DNA of 64,000 bases from Biancaea sappan (Eukaryota > Streptophyta > Magnoliopsida > Fabales > Fabaceae), in contig CM073495.1 in the NCBI GenBank assembly GCA_037074585.1, positions 54,887,001 through 54,951,000 on the forward strand, in the 5' to 3' direction. Position numbers and translations under genes: made by a program. The notes beneath the pieces are model-generated. The model did no database searches and was not told the DNA's origin. It saw only the letters and a list, made by a program, of their open reading frames with translations. The stretch's first letter is position 1, and each line of letters starts with the position of its first letter. This document shows positions 22,050 through 34,403 of the stretch, piece by piece.

Positions 22050-22649
22050 GTGCGTGATGAATATATGCATCATACGTTGATGCAAGTGAAGGAGCTCCTC
22101 AAAATGAGCACTTCTCATCATGAAGATGACCAAATGGAGCTTCTTTACGAAGCATTATACAGTGGGTCTGTATCATCTCCGAACTCACTCATACAAGAAG
22201 ACCCACTGATCCTTTTCAAGATTTCACAAACATCATTCACTGAAACTCCCTTACACATGCCACTTAGATTTCACAAAGGACCTTCTTTCTCACAATTCCA
22301 GGCTCGCCCTTGAGTTGGACTCTTCTTGAAGGACGGCCCTCCACGTGGCATCTGCAGATGGACATCGTGAAGGAGTTGGTGCAAGTGAGGAGGCATGCTC
22401 GCCTATTGATGAAGAAGGCATAACTCCCCTTCGGCGAACGGAGGTCGTGAGAGTGTTGATCAGAGCGCAGCTGCATACTCTCAGTTTTCATGACAAAGGA
22501 AACACTAATGTTTTCCAGTTGTGTGTGACATACAACCATTTGGATACCTTGAAAGAATTGGTTGCTAGTAAAAGTTTCATAATTTCATGGACCTTAACCG
22601 CTGGAACAACATTCTTCAATTGGCTGTCCTGTTGAAGCAATTTGAGGTA

Positions 22650-23113
22650 TAAATTTGAGATGAATTCTGAGACAGAATAAATTTCGTCTCTAATTTTGTT
22701 AGTTCTATATCGCCTAGATCAAAACATAATCCTCCCACATTTTCCTATATATAGTGTTGCCCCATACATTTTTCTATATAGAAAGCTAATGAATAGATGT
22801 GCTTTCCAAATTAATATTATTTAATATGACTCAAATATTTTTGAGTAGCTAAATTTGATCGGTTCAATAATCCATTGATTTTTAGGTTTGTTCAGAGAAT
22901 TTGAGATAGAATTAGAGATGAAAAAATTCATCCATGATTTGAAATAGAAAAATCTGTCTCTACTTTTGAGACAGAATCTCTTTTTCATCTCAAGTTTGGT
23001 TGCAACACCAAAATCAAAGACATAATATTTTCCGTCTCTGAGTAATCAAAGACGAAATTTCATTTAATCAGAGATGTATTTTTATGTTTTTGATGTTTTA
23101 TTTTCTTGTAGTG
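22650..23113. mobile_element. CACTA-like remnant in the ankyrin intron
   Basis: It contains repeated GAGACAGA / CGTCTC-type subterminal motifs and ends TTTTCTTGTAGTG at 23113, as CACTA termini do. A matching CACTA start was not found, so the left end is lost or lies unrecognised near 22650. Confidence 0.5.
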
Positions 23114-23360
23114 AAAATTAAGTGTCTCATCTTTTAAAGTTTTAGAGAATATGAGTCGTATGATTCTATTTTTTATTTTTAATTTTTAACATTTCTAAAA
23201 CAATTTTGTCCAATTGTTTTTAAAAATAAGATTTCAAACAAAAGAAAAAAATATTGTTTAAATAATTTGTTTTACAAATATGTTTAAAATAAAAAAATAA
23301 AAAAATTAGTTTAAAAAATTGTTTTCGAAACAAATTTGAAAATACCACAATAAAAATGTT

Positions 23361-23598
23361 AAAAAGAGAAAGAAGAGAAAGAGGCAGTGAGAGAGAAGAA
23401 ATAAGAGAGAAGGGAGGAGAGAGACAAGATAGAGAGGAGGGGGAGAAAAGAGAGAGAGAAGAAAACAAAGGAGAGAGAGGAGGAAAGAGAGAAGAGAGAA
23501 AGAAACATAGAGAAGTGAGAGAGGAGTACGAAGAGAGGAGAGAGGGGAGGGAGAAAAGGAGAGAAAGAAGAAAATATAGAGAAGAGAGAAAGAAGGAG
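23361..23598 (+). repeat. Purine-only tract (GA-rich, about 240 bp)
   Basis: Nearly uninterrupted G/A on the plus strand, mainly GAGAGA, GAAAGA and GGAG words. The open frame across it is a low-complexity artefact. Such tracts can form triplex structures (established for polypurine DNA). Confidence 0.85.
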
Positions 23599-24936
23599 TC
23601 CAGATCCGCTACTTGTATTTTTAGTTATGGTTAAGGTTTTTAACAGCAGTTTTAACTATGATTAAAACTTTTAGTAACAGTTCATGGTTAAAACTGTTGT
23701 TAAAAATATTGTAAAAAATAATTTCCCAACACTTTTAACCGTATTTTTTACCGTTGTTAAAAACTGTAGCTACAGTTAAAATTGTGATTAAAGGGATGAG
23801 CAGCAGATTTGGACATGAAAAGAAAGGGGAGAAAGAGGAGAGTGAAAAGGAGAAAATACGTTACAAAATTATAAAATTACCATTTATAAAAATAAAAAAC
23901 AAAATTTCAGAACATCTTCAAGTTGTTTTGATTTTAAAACACCTCTTTCTTTATTTAAGAATAGTTAAAACACTTATTTCAAATAGTTTTATTTTCGTTT
24001 TTCTATTTTTTAAAAATAGAAAACTGTTTTGAAAAAACAAAATAAAAAAAGTCCAAGTCTTTCGTCAATTTTTTTCTTTCTTTTTTTTTTTTCTATAAAG
24101 ATTTGGTGTAGTACTAAGGAAGGTTTTCCTTCTTATATTTTGGTAAGATGCTCTTTCTCTATATCATTATAATTGTATAAGTCACTTATACTTTTAATTA
24201 AAGTTAAGAAAATTATACCAATCATTCAACTAGTGGAGCTATTAGTTCAAATATTAATAATTCAACTATTTATGGTTGAATCGATAATATTTAAAATAAT
24301 TAAAATATTAAAATATATATAAGGTAAATATATAACTATTCACTAAATAATTATGTTTATCTTTTTTAAATATAAAAAATAGAAATACTAGAAACTAGCA
24401 AGTAAAACAATCATAAAACTAAAAATTAGTAAAACTTTATAAAAGTTAAATATGAAAACATAATAAAACAAAAAATATTAAAAATACTATACATTCTATA
24501 GATGCAGTGTGGCATGCGACATAGACTTGCAATTATTCTTTTTTTTAAAAAAATAACCAATTTGATCATTTTTTTCCTCACCAGTTTCACTGGTTTGAAG
24601 CTAATTCGATTGATTTTTTTCCTCAAATCGATCAATTTAATCTAATATTATAGACATTGCTTTTAACCTTTTTTTTTTTGTAGTTTGGTTAATCATAAAA
24701 CTCTATCGTCAAATTGATCCCAGACATGTGAGATATGTTTAAATTTGGTTTCTCATATAACTAACTTTTTCAATTTGATCTCCCATAAATGAGTATTTCA
24801 CAATTTAATTTTTTACAAATAAAATAGTTATTAATATCATCTCTATGTCAATCTGTCATTTAAAAATAAATAAATGTAACAATAATATGAAATATTTTTT
24901 AATAAAATTATTGCTTAATTACTAGGACCAATCTCA

Positions 24937-24940
<4 letters not shown>

Positions 24941-24979
<39 letters not shown>

Positions 24980-25001
24980 ATATATATATATATATATATA
25001 T
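24941..25001. repeat. (CT)n-(TA)n compound microsatellite
   Basis: About 35 bp of CT followed by 25 bp of TA, shortly before the last ankyrin exon. Confidence 0.92.
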
Positions 25002-25829
25002 TTAAGGTAGTCTAATCACTTTCAACCTCTCAAAACAAACCCTACACAACTGACATATTGTTTCTTGCATAGACTGTAAGGTATCTCCTTTCAATCCGAA
25101 GAATAAGAGAAGCAGTAGCAAGCTAAGGAGACAAGTTTTACTGCCTTTGATATCTTAGAGAAATGTCCAAAAGACTTCAAAATCCTTGAATTACAACTTA
25201 TACTGATCCACTCTGGAATCAGAATTACTGAAAAGAACCTTATCGAAACTTCTCCTCAACCACCACCATCAACTAGCTAGTACTACTAATCATATTTTTG
25301 GGAAGGAATCAGTCACAAGAAAGAGTATTCTATAGAGATTGAGAAATATATTAAAACACAAAGGTGATTACTTAAATGAGATGAGAGGAAATCTAATTCT
25401 AGTGGCCACAATGATCTCAACCATAACCTTTCAAGCTATAATCAACCGTCCAGGTGGTTTTGTTCAACAAGGTGTATATTCACTGAATGGACCCTTTAGA
25501 TGCAAGGAATTTGATGAGGCCCAGGTCTGTCCTGGAGAAGAAATTTTAGCTATCAAATTCTCAGAATATTTTCACTACTACCTAAAGTTCAACACCATAT
25601 GTTTCATTGCATCTCTTAGCGTCACATTCTTGCTCGTAAGTGGAGTTCCTCTAAAGCACACAACTATGATGTGGACGTTATCCATTGGGATGTGTAGCAT
25701 TCACCTACATTTTTGGCCTTTTAATGGTGACTCCTACTGTTAGTCTTTTTAAGTAAGCTGTGAGAATGATTCTTGTATATTCACTTTGGACTTTGATAGG
25801 ATTATTTATGCTAGTTGCTGTGTTCATCA

Positions 25830-26352
25830 CACCACAGAAAAAAAAAAAGAATGGGAAATTAGAGACAGAAAAATCTGTCTATGATATAGCAAAATTGTCT
25901 CTGATAATACCAGAGGCGGAATCAGAGACAGATTTTATGTCGTCTCTAAATCTGGTGTCTCAGATTTCTGAGACGTCTACATGTTTTGTCTCAGATTTCT
26001 AGGACGGAATATTTCCGTCTCAGAACAATAAATCTGTCTTAAAAAAAAACTTCAGACATCTGAGACGGATAAGTCTTCGTTTCAAATCAGGGACGAAAAT
26101 TTCATCCTTAAATTTGTTTCTATTTTAAGACGAAAAATTTCGTCTCCTTTTTGGAACGGACTCAGAGATGGATATTTTATCCTTAGTTAGAGACGAATTT
26201 ATCCGTCCCAAGTTTTCGTCTCTAATTAGAGACAGATTGGTCCCTCCCAAAATTTCGCCTCTAATTTAGGAGCAATTTTTTTTTAAATATTCAAAAACAA
26301 AAATCATTTCCGTCCCCAAAATTTGTCTCTTATTTTCCTTTTTTTTGTAGTG
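25830..26352. mobile_element. Short CACTA-like element inserted in the PGG exon (523 bp)
   Basis: It starts CACCACAGAAAA (compare CACTACAAGAAA) and ends TTTTTTGTAGTG, with the 3-bp TSD TCA at 25827-25829 and 26353-26355. The interior is filled with subterminal motifs of the GAGACGGA / TCCGTCTC type on both strands. No transposase. The host reading frame continues on the far side, so this is a clean insertion into the coding exon. Confidence 0.85.
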
Positions 26353-26453
26353 TCACATTGCATTTTCTTGATTGGCTGGTGAACATATGCATGAAGAAGT
26401 TCACGCGACATCGGATATCATGTCTTTCAAGAATTGGAAACAAAAATATATGA

Positions 26454-26699
26454 TGACAATTTCTGTTGTTTCTTTACAAGCAAATATTATTGTTATTGTA
26501 TATTTAACTTTATTCATTTGGTTGTGTTGTGTTAGTTCTGCTTAATTGTTCTGTTGTGTACCTGGAAGTCATGATAAAAGTGATGCTACTATTTTCTTAA
26601 GATTTTACGTTATTATTGTTGATTTTGGAATTGGACATTGGTGATGAACTGTCATTCAACATGTCTCCTGTATATGTGCCAACCATGATGTCAATGTGA
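26454..26699. other. 3' flank of the ankyrin pseudogene
   Basis: AT-rich; probable 3' UTR and flank. Nothing else is seen. Confidence 0.4.
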
Positions 26700-27990
26700 T
26701 TCTAAGGACACACAAAAACTACTATATACATTGCTTATTAGTTAATCGGTAAACATTATTGACCAATCAATGGTAATAATAGCCCCACTTTAAACATGTC
26801 GCTATCGCATGTTGACATAGAAAGTGCAAAGCTTGAAATTCCCTACAATCACAATTTTTAGTACTAAGATCTAGCTTGCAAATAACCTAAATAGTCCGTT
26901 CAGTTCATCATATGGTTCTTCCACTTCAAATAACGACATTTGTGTATCAAAATCTTGGACTACACACATTCTTTAGTGTTCGCGATTTGTTTGCAAATCT
27001 TTCTTTAGGATCTCTGTAAAGTTGGTGTTGGAGTTGAAATCTGTGGTTATATGCTTGTGGCTTGTGTTGTAAAATATTCTATTAATTTATATATTATTGC
27101 TTTTACGAGTCTGAGCACAGGTAGGTGCCACACCCTTAGGAAGACATTGTTCATGCATTCAATGAGGCTTTTAGTTATTTGACCCAACTGCAGACCTTCT
27201 GTGTTTTATGCATGAGACCATTTTTCCAGTGGTATATCCGCTATATAGTTGACATCACTCTTAGACTAGGTTTTTATAGCTGCTAGTTCCATATACCTTG
27301 TGACACTCAAAATAGTATTCTATCATCCATAAATACATAAGTTGAGAAACTAACTATGCCATGAGCTATTAATCAAAGTTGAGAAACTAACTATGCCATG
27401 AGCTATTAATCAACATTGATATTAAAAAAAAACTCATCTATATTGATAAATTTTTTCTCATAAGAATTTATTACCCATTTCTTTTTTGACATTGTCCCCC
27501 AAATGACAAATGCATAACATCCATTGGGCATATGACGGTTACCACCCTATTTCTGGATCTTCCAACGCTACCTTCGCACCTGGTCCTCTATATGTGATGA
27601 TGCAAAGATTTCGTTGATTCTTAGTCACGTGTGTTTTTAAGTGTGACAAGAAATACTGATATGCTTCTTTGGTTTCATCCTCTACCAATACAAATGCTAA
27701 GGGAACTATTTTTTATCCCCATCTTGTAACACAACTATTATCAAATGTCCACTATACTTTCCATATAAGTGGGTGGCATCTATTTGAAATATAGGCTTCA
27801 AATGGGTCAAAACATTAATGCAAGGCTTAAAGGTCCAGAAAAGACGACGAAAATATAACTTCCCATGTTGGTTACTTGTTGGAGGGTGAGTGTCCATGTT
27901 GTAAACAGTGTTGGGGTTAAAATGACGGACAACGTTTAACCATCAGGAGTAACAAATTGTAAGATCATTTTCAACTTCTGAAAACAGCTG
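26700..27990 (-). pseudogene. MULE (Mutator-like) transposase remnant
   Basis: The minus strand at 27897-27540 translates, with stops and frame changes, to MULE transposase core motifs: FKPCINVL, then PIFQIDATHLYGKYSGHLII, VVLQDGD, PLAFVLVEDETKEAYQYFL and LKTHV. This matches the conserved stretch around the first catalytic aspartate of the MULE DDE domain (QIDxTxLYGKY). A further piece near 27480-27560 resembles the following helix. 26700-27480 is probably the degraded C-terminal part but shows no sure motif. The gene is dead. Its minus orientation and closeness to the mobile-domain pseudogene at 28856 suggest one larger element. Confidence 0.7.
27341..27414. repeat. 37-bp tandem duplication
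   Basis: The unit 27341-27377 is repeated directly at 27378-27414 with one or two changes, within the MULE remnant. Confidence 0.9.
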
Positions 27991-28228
27991 ACAATGCCTT
28001 GTGCTTTGCAAGTCAAGCCTTCCTGTATGATACCGTAGATCCAAATATGGTCCTTATTATGGTTATTATCTGGCTAATGGCCAGATCACCCTTTTCCTTA
28101 ACCAAAAGAGTAATACAGGAGGCTATAATATTAGAGTTGTTAAGGAGAAAAGAAAAAAAATGCAAGCTAGTAGTTGTGAAAACTAAGTAGAGATGAAAAT
28201 GGAGAATAGAGAAGTAGGTTTTGATAAG

Positions 28229-28348
28229 CTAAGATTAGAAAAATGTGAGTTGATTTTACATATCTCAAGATATATATTTATATATGAACTAAGATCAGAA
28301 AAATATGAGTTGATTTTACATATCTCAAGACATATATTTATATATGAA
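28229..28348. repeat. 60-bp tandem duplication
   Basis: Two adjacent 60-bp units (28229-28288, 28289-28348) differ at a few positions. Frames across them just repeat themselves. Confidence 0.92.
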
Positions 28349-28612
28349 CCTACACACCTCCTATTTCTACCGATGCCTAGTAGATTAAAGTGGGTTTTGA
28401 GATGCGTGGAAGCAATACTAATATGAAAAAAATTATAATAATTTATAAAAATATAATTTTGATGAAATCATGTTTATAGTAATTAAAAAAATAGTTATTA
28501 AAAATAAATATAAAATTGATTATTGTGAAATAATAATAATAATAATTAATATTTTGTAAAATAAAATAATAATAATAACAATAATAATCTTATAATAAAC
28601 AATAATTATAAT

Positions 28613-28690
28613 ATGGTGTAGGCCCTTCCCTTGCACCATATATAATAAAATGGCGCAGGGCATGGCGCAAGGGAAGGCCCCCTGCTCCAT
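28613..28690. repeat. GC-rich inverted repeat (hairpin)
   Basis: The arms 28613-28639 and 28662-28690 pair over about 25 bp with few mismatches (core GCCCTTCCCTTGC with GCAAGGGAAGGCC), around a loop of about 22 bp. It is conspicuous in otherwise AT-rich sequence and lies about 165 bp before the start of the mobile-domain pseudogene. Confidence 0.8.
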
Positions 28691-28855
28691 ATATATTTAA
28701 TTTTGTAGGCATTTTTTTTATTTATCCTATTACTCCATACTACCAACCTCCACCATTTCATCATCTTTTCCCATCCCTCTCTTCTAGTCTTCCTACTTTC
28801 CTACCTCTCCTAAATTGTTCATCTTACCTCTCCCATCTCTTATTATTTACTCCTC

Positions 28856-29600
28856 ATGGCCACGGGTGATTATAATGAGCATGATGATATTGCTGGCCCC
28901 ACATATCCTAATTTATTATATATGCAAGAACAACATATTTCTTCTTTGGTGTGGCAAAATGACCAAGTAAGTATCTATTTATCATTGTTCCAAAATTATT
29001 ATTGCTATTCATACGAAGTTATTAAATTATTTATTTACTTAGTTGTCAAATTTAGGGACTTTTAATTTCATATTATGATTAATTAACTTTTTCCACCTAG
29101 ATGAATCACATTCTTATAATAAAAAAAATGGACAAATGCGCAATTTGTTTGTAATCTACATGTTGCTATTATGCCACTTCTTATACAATCTGGGCTTTAA
29201 GGTGGTCATTTTGACTATAACTACGCTTTAGTTTTTGCTTTTGTTGAATGGTGGCGCCCAGAGACACACTATTACAATTATGCTGCAAGATGTAGGAATG
29301 TTATTGGGACTTTCGTGTATGGGAAGACTAGTAACGAGCAATCTTCGCCTATTAAAGTTTGGGGAATTATGTGAGCAAGCATTAGGAGTTGTGCTATTTG
29401 TATCGAAGACTGACGACCGAAGAATTATGTTGAGGTGGCTCGTCAATTCATGAAGGGGACCTCGCACACTTTGAATAGTTTCATTTTCCTTGCCCGCAAA
29501 GCTGTAAAATAGGTCACGATGGCTCGCAATCTGTACCCGTCGAGATTTCATGATCTAGGTGATGAAACACTGCCATTTTTCGGGGCCAAGGTTGCACTAT
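28856..29600 (+). pseudogene. Plant mobile domain (MAIN-like) protein, broken
   Basis: Exon 1 (28856-28966) starts at an ATG, encodes 37 residues and ends at a good donor, GTAAGT. The acceptor CACCTAG is at 29100, giving an intron of 134 bp. Exon 2 then shows the hallmark of the plant mobile domain (aminotransferase-like, PF10536 family): GHFDYNYALVFAFVEWWRPE followed, after a frameshift near 29270, by LQDVGMLLGLS and then GELCEQALGVV. There are stops after 29450, and it looks truncated compared with the several-hundred-residue family. The family includes MAIN/MAIL1 and transposon-borne versions. The MULE remnant beside it favours the transposon-borne kind (inference). Confidence 0.7.
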
Positions 29601-32600
29601 TGTGACACTAGAAAGCCTTCAAAGAATTACGCAAATCGATGGCAGATGATGGAGAAAACGTATTCCAAAGAATGAACAAGAAAACTGAAAAACAAAAACA
29701 TTTCGATCTCCCAAAATAGTTGATGAAATTTTTTGATTTTTGAGTATGTGATTTGTGTGATAGTATTAAAGAGAAACCCCAAATCAATTTTAAGATTAAT
29801 CTGATAGAATCAGACAAAGAAATTAGGGTTTATAATTTCTAAATTATAAAAGAATATTAATAGCCATAATTTATATCTAACCAGACTTTGATACAAATTG
29901 AAAGATTTAAATGAATTAAATCAAAGAACTTGACCAGTTTTAGATACAAGATCATAGCATATTAATTAACATGTAAGTAGAAGAATAGATTAAGAATGTG
30001 TACCTGGGTTGACATCGACATCCATTGACGAATATCGAAGGTATTAATACTAAAAAACTGATAGTGAGAGAATAATTACTCTCTATCTGATAAGATTTCT
30101 GTACTTGTTAAATTGTTTAATATAGAGTCAGTTTATTTATTATCAGATGAGAGTATGAACCTCTTAACATACTATTTAATGAATAATCCAACTCATCACA
30201 GGCCACTCACACTAAAAAATTTAATTATAATATTTATTAAATTAATTGAAATGTTATATTATAAAATATAATTAGTACAATTGATATATTAATAATTTAA
30301 ATAATATTATAATAATCAATTAATATTAATCTACATAGGATATACATATAGAAATTAAAATTCAACAACTTCTTTAACGTGCTGCAGTTGAATCTTGACT
30401 TCATTGAGAAGCACTTTTGGCGCCTAGCTCTCATGCGAGTAGCAAGTAATTTGAAGGGGACCCAGCGTTCTGTGCATGCAAGGCAATGATGACATCTTAT
30501 TTCAAAGTACACAATATACCACTGATGGGGGGAGATGAGATTAATCACAAATGTATGCACGTCGCTTATTTCGAGGTGACGTTGCTTTTGTCGGATAAAA
30601 TAGTATTACCTCTACTTACAAACGAAATCAGTTTACAATAAAAGTAGTTTATATTAATAAATAAAAAAATAGAAATGGATTCAGAATTTAAAATGAGGAA
30701 CATAACACGAAAGTCAAATAATCTAGTTGAAAGGACGGTAGGATAATTATTTTACTGAACATGATATGATCCAGATTATTCCAAATTAGATTTTGACAAC
30801 AAATTGCTGCGGGCTAGCATGTATATATTGACGTCATGGGAGTGACAATGGTACCATTTACATTGGATTTTTTTTCCTAATTAGAAATTAAGATGATTCA
30901 TGGTAGGTTTAGATGCTGGAATTGATGCAAACAAAATAAGAATTAGAATCACTAACATTTTTCAATTTGATTGTTAGAATCCCATTTTCTTGAAAATATC
31001 CATTTCCTAATTTCTCGTTCTTCTGTGAAGGTATTTTACCATTATACCCCGTATAAAATTAAAAACAATATATTATACTCTGTTTTACCAGATTGTTATT
31101 TTATATATCATAATATATTAAATATTAAATTTGAAAAATAATATTTATTATTACTGTGTAATATTTAATATTTAGTAATACAGTAAAAATTATTTAATAA
31201 CAACCAAAATTTTTTATTAAAATATTGCATTTTTTTTAAAATTGTAGATTCATCATATTATTTAGACTTATAAAATTGTCAACGCTAGAATTATTTTTTT
31301 TTTGGATAACAAAGCTAAAATTTTTTTTTAATTATTTAACAGTGTTATCGTATATAATGATTGTATGATTTTTTTATCCTTTAGTATTATAGTCATTTAC
31401 TCATATTTTTATTTTTCATTTCTACATAGAAATTTTCAACCAAACAATCAAAAAAAAAAATTTCTCATTTCATTTTATGTCTAACCAAATATAGAAATGG
31501 TGTATTTCTATCGCCATTCCCATTATTTTTTTCGCAAAATGATTTCAACAATAAACAATATTAAAATTTCCTTCTACTCACATGAGAATAAGCCGGTCTT
31601 TTTATATATATTGTTAATTTTTAAAATCAACATTCAAAAAAGTATAAAATGTAAACTAAAGCAATTATTAAGACGCACGTAAATGAAGGGATGAGATTTG
31701 GTGCTTGTTCCTTAATAATTAAAATCGTTATTAAAATTTTTTTAACAACGATTAAAATTATTGCTAAAAGCCAAGGTCAAGTCCCGTAAATGAGTAGCAA
31801 CATAAAGATATCTGGCTTCTCCTGTAAGTAATGGGAATGAGCATTTTACATGCTAGGAAAGCGACAGACCTTCATGAAATAGAAAGATACTCATACTATA
31901 TCCTCTTTATCCTCCCTGCGACAAAGAACCATGACTTGTTCATATTTTCTTTCCCCTGAAAAGCCCATTTTATTAGTTCTTGACACACTAAATTTTTAAA
32001 AAAAATCTTGTTTCAGAATATTTGTTTAAAAACTTTATATTCATAACAAAATCTCATGTTCTTGTTGTGTTATTTTAAGAAACTTTTCATATTTTTTTTT
32101 GAATTGCAAAAAAAGGAATACGCAGATAACAAAGTGGTGGTTAGTGATGTGATAAGATGGTGGATACTAATGATGTTGATATAGTTGATAGACTAATGAA
32201 AATAGTTAGACTATCAAATATATAGGTCAACTAGAGTTTATCTTAATTTAATTAGAGATTTTGAGTTTGATTCATTAAAAATACACATGCGTTAAAATTT
32301 GATAGGAAAAATTTTTCCGTCCATTATAATTATATCTGACTCAAATCTAAATTAATCGATACTCTGTAATGTTTGAATACCGGATAATTGTTTATTAAAA
32401 AAAGTTAGGCTTTTTTATGTTAAAAAAATTATCAATTTAAACAAAACAACTCTCTTTCAAAATTTTTTATTTTTCGTTGGTTTTAACTTTTAAGTGATTT
32501 TGATATTTGTTTTTTTTAAATAATGATTTAAATTTAGATATTATGAATAAAAAATTAATGCTAAAAATGTTTTACACTTTTATAGTCTCGATTCATTTGA

Positions 32601-34297
32601 GTCAAAACTCAATAAATTTTTAAATATTGATAATTTAGACTAAAAAAAAATTAACTCCTTGAGCTTAGATTACGTTTAATGCAACTTCTTATTTTGGTAT
32701 CAGTTTGACTTGATGAATAGAAATGACTTGATCTGAGCCTATTTTCAAGTTCCAAAATTTAGACTTAATCGGCCATAATTTAAATATTTTAGGCCTCAAT
32801 ATCTGACTAGGTTTGTCTCGTTTTGAACGTTTTAATATGGGCCAAAACAAGAGAGTCAATATCGAGTCCACACCTAAATGTTGCTTTGGGCCCAAATTAA
32901 AATATTTAAGTTTGAGGGAAAACTAGGATAAATTATCATTTTTGTCCGTCATATTGTGAAGCCAATTTAATTTTATCTCACATATTTTTTTTAATATCAA
33001 TTTCGACCTATGTATATATTTATAAAAATTTTCAATGCCTTCCTATAATTATTAATACCACTCAATTAGGTGATACTTACCACATGGATATTTGGTTTGA
33101 TATCATTCGCCTAATAATCTCTTGGAAAAAGCTAAGTTAGTAAATATAAAACTACGCAATTTTGGGTTTGTTAAGGCAAGACGTTATATTAAATATCTAT
33201 ATTTGCATAATCTAAAAGCCATATTCAAAAAATTAACTGGTTCCAGTAATAATTTGTAAGATGTTAGCAACTAATATAGCAAATTGAATTATTTTTTTGG
33301 GTGAAAAGGAAATTTTTATAAAAGAGAACATTACAGTCTAAGCCTCAGTGTCGTGCACCAAGTTGTCCATGAAGCGAAAAACAGAAAATAGACGCAGTAC
33401 AAGAGCAGAGATAAAGTAGTTATCAGTTCCAAAAGGCAAAGATAGAAACAAAGATATAAGTTAACAATTTTGAATATCAGAAGAGGACAACGGAATAAGC
33501 CTCAATATTAAATTGTGTCGTTTGTAAATAATTTTCAGAATTTTCAAAAGTGAAAAAAAAAATTAACTTTTATACTTCAAAAATTAGATTATACTGATCA
33601 TTAAACATGTTAAGTTGAACACTTTATTAAACTTTCTTATAACATGTTGCAAGCATCTATTTTAGCAGGTTCATCAAAATATTAGGAAATTTCACTTTTA
33701 CACTAAAACTTTACACACACACACACACACACACAGAAACAAAGAAATAGACAGAATGACTTATTGATAATTTTCGGTTTCAAAGTTTATGAAATCACAA
33801 GACTCAAAATTTAAGAGAAAAATTGGCATTTTTCCGTAACGTGATAGCTAATATTAATTGTAATATTAAGGAAGAGCAATATTGATTGTAATTACCTTAA
33901 CTTGCTTCCGCACGATAGCTAATTGAAGAATGTTGTTTCAGCAACGAAGGTCCATGAAATCATGAAACTCATCCCCTGCAAGCACCAAAGCTTTCAAGGT
34001 TTCCAAATGGTTGTATATGTCACACACAACTGGAATACAATATTGTTTCCTTTGACATGGAAACTCAAGAGTTTGTCGCTTCGCGCGCTCTCATCAACTC
34101 TCTCAACCTCTGTTGGATATTGTTATTTTAAAAAAATTAAAGTTGCTTCATTCATTCATGAACCGATGGCATTGCATTACATTACATTGACATTAATACA
34201 TTATATATGGTGCATTGATATGGTTTTATATCTAATGGATGTGGCAGTACGTTTCCCTCTTTAATTGTAATCAATGCCATCATATTAGTTTTATATG
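29601..34297. other. Long AT-rich intergenic region
   Basis: No supported gene. 30361-30600 is slightly richer in GC but has no family resemblance. 31705-31775 has a small imperfect inverted repeat (TTAATAATTAAAATCGTTATT with AACGATTAAAATTATTG). 32940-33060 resembles dispersed repeats. 33290-33500 could be the end of an old retroelement, but I cannot show it. Confidence 0.4.
33713..33734. repeat. (AC)n microsatellite
   Basis: Eleven AC units. Confidence 0.92.
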
Positions 34298-34349
34298 TGT
34301 AACATCCCAATTCTTAGGCAATATAGTGTCTGAAGGACTATAACGAAAA

Positions 34350-34350
34350 C

Positions 34351-34401
<51 letters not shown>
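34350..34401. repeat. (AAT)n microsatellite
   Basis: About 52 bp of AAT repeats near the start of solo LTR D. Confidence 0.93.

Positions 34402-34403
<2 letters not shown>

Larger units (their letters stand above)
22050..26453 (+). pseudogene. Ankyrin-repeat/PGG-domain membrane protein gene, broken
   Basis: This resembles plant ITN1/ACD6-like membrane proteins, with N-terminal ankyrin repeats and a C-terminal PGG domain. Exon 1 (about 22104-22650) has the N-terminus (MELLYEALYSGSV) and repeat fragments such as TSFTETPLH, then shifts frame near 22260 and meets a stop near 22327. A GT donor-like site follows at about 22650. After an intron of about 2.4 kb, the last exon (about 25077-26453) holds the helix before the domain (SGIRITEKNL), then the PGG domain from about 25381 (RGNLILVATM, NRPGG) with four hydrophobic segments. 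It has at least one frameshift near 25700, in-frame stops near 25335 and 25752, and a CACTA-like insertion (25830-26352). Beyond that insertion the frame resumes to a stop at 26451-26453. I judge it non-functional. Confidence 0.8.

Noticed and set aside
23356..23634. 92-residue R/E-rich frame
   Set aside because: It is a by-product of the purine-only tract.
30297..30560. Minus-strand frame with several cysteines
   Set aside because: Cysteine spacing does not fit a zinc finger or SWIM motif that I recognise, and there is no splice or promoter context.
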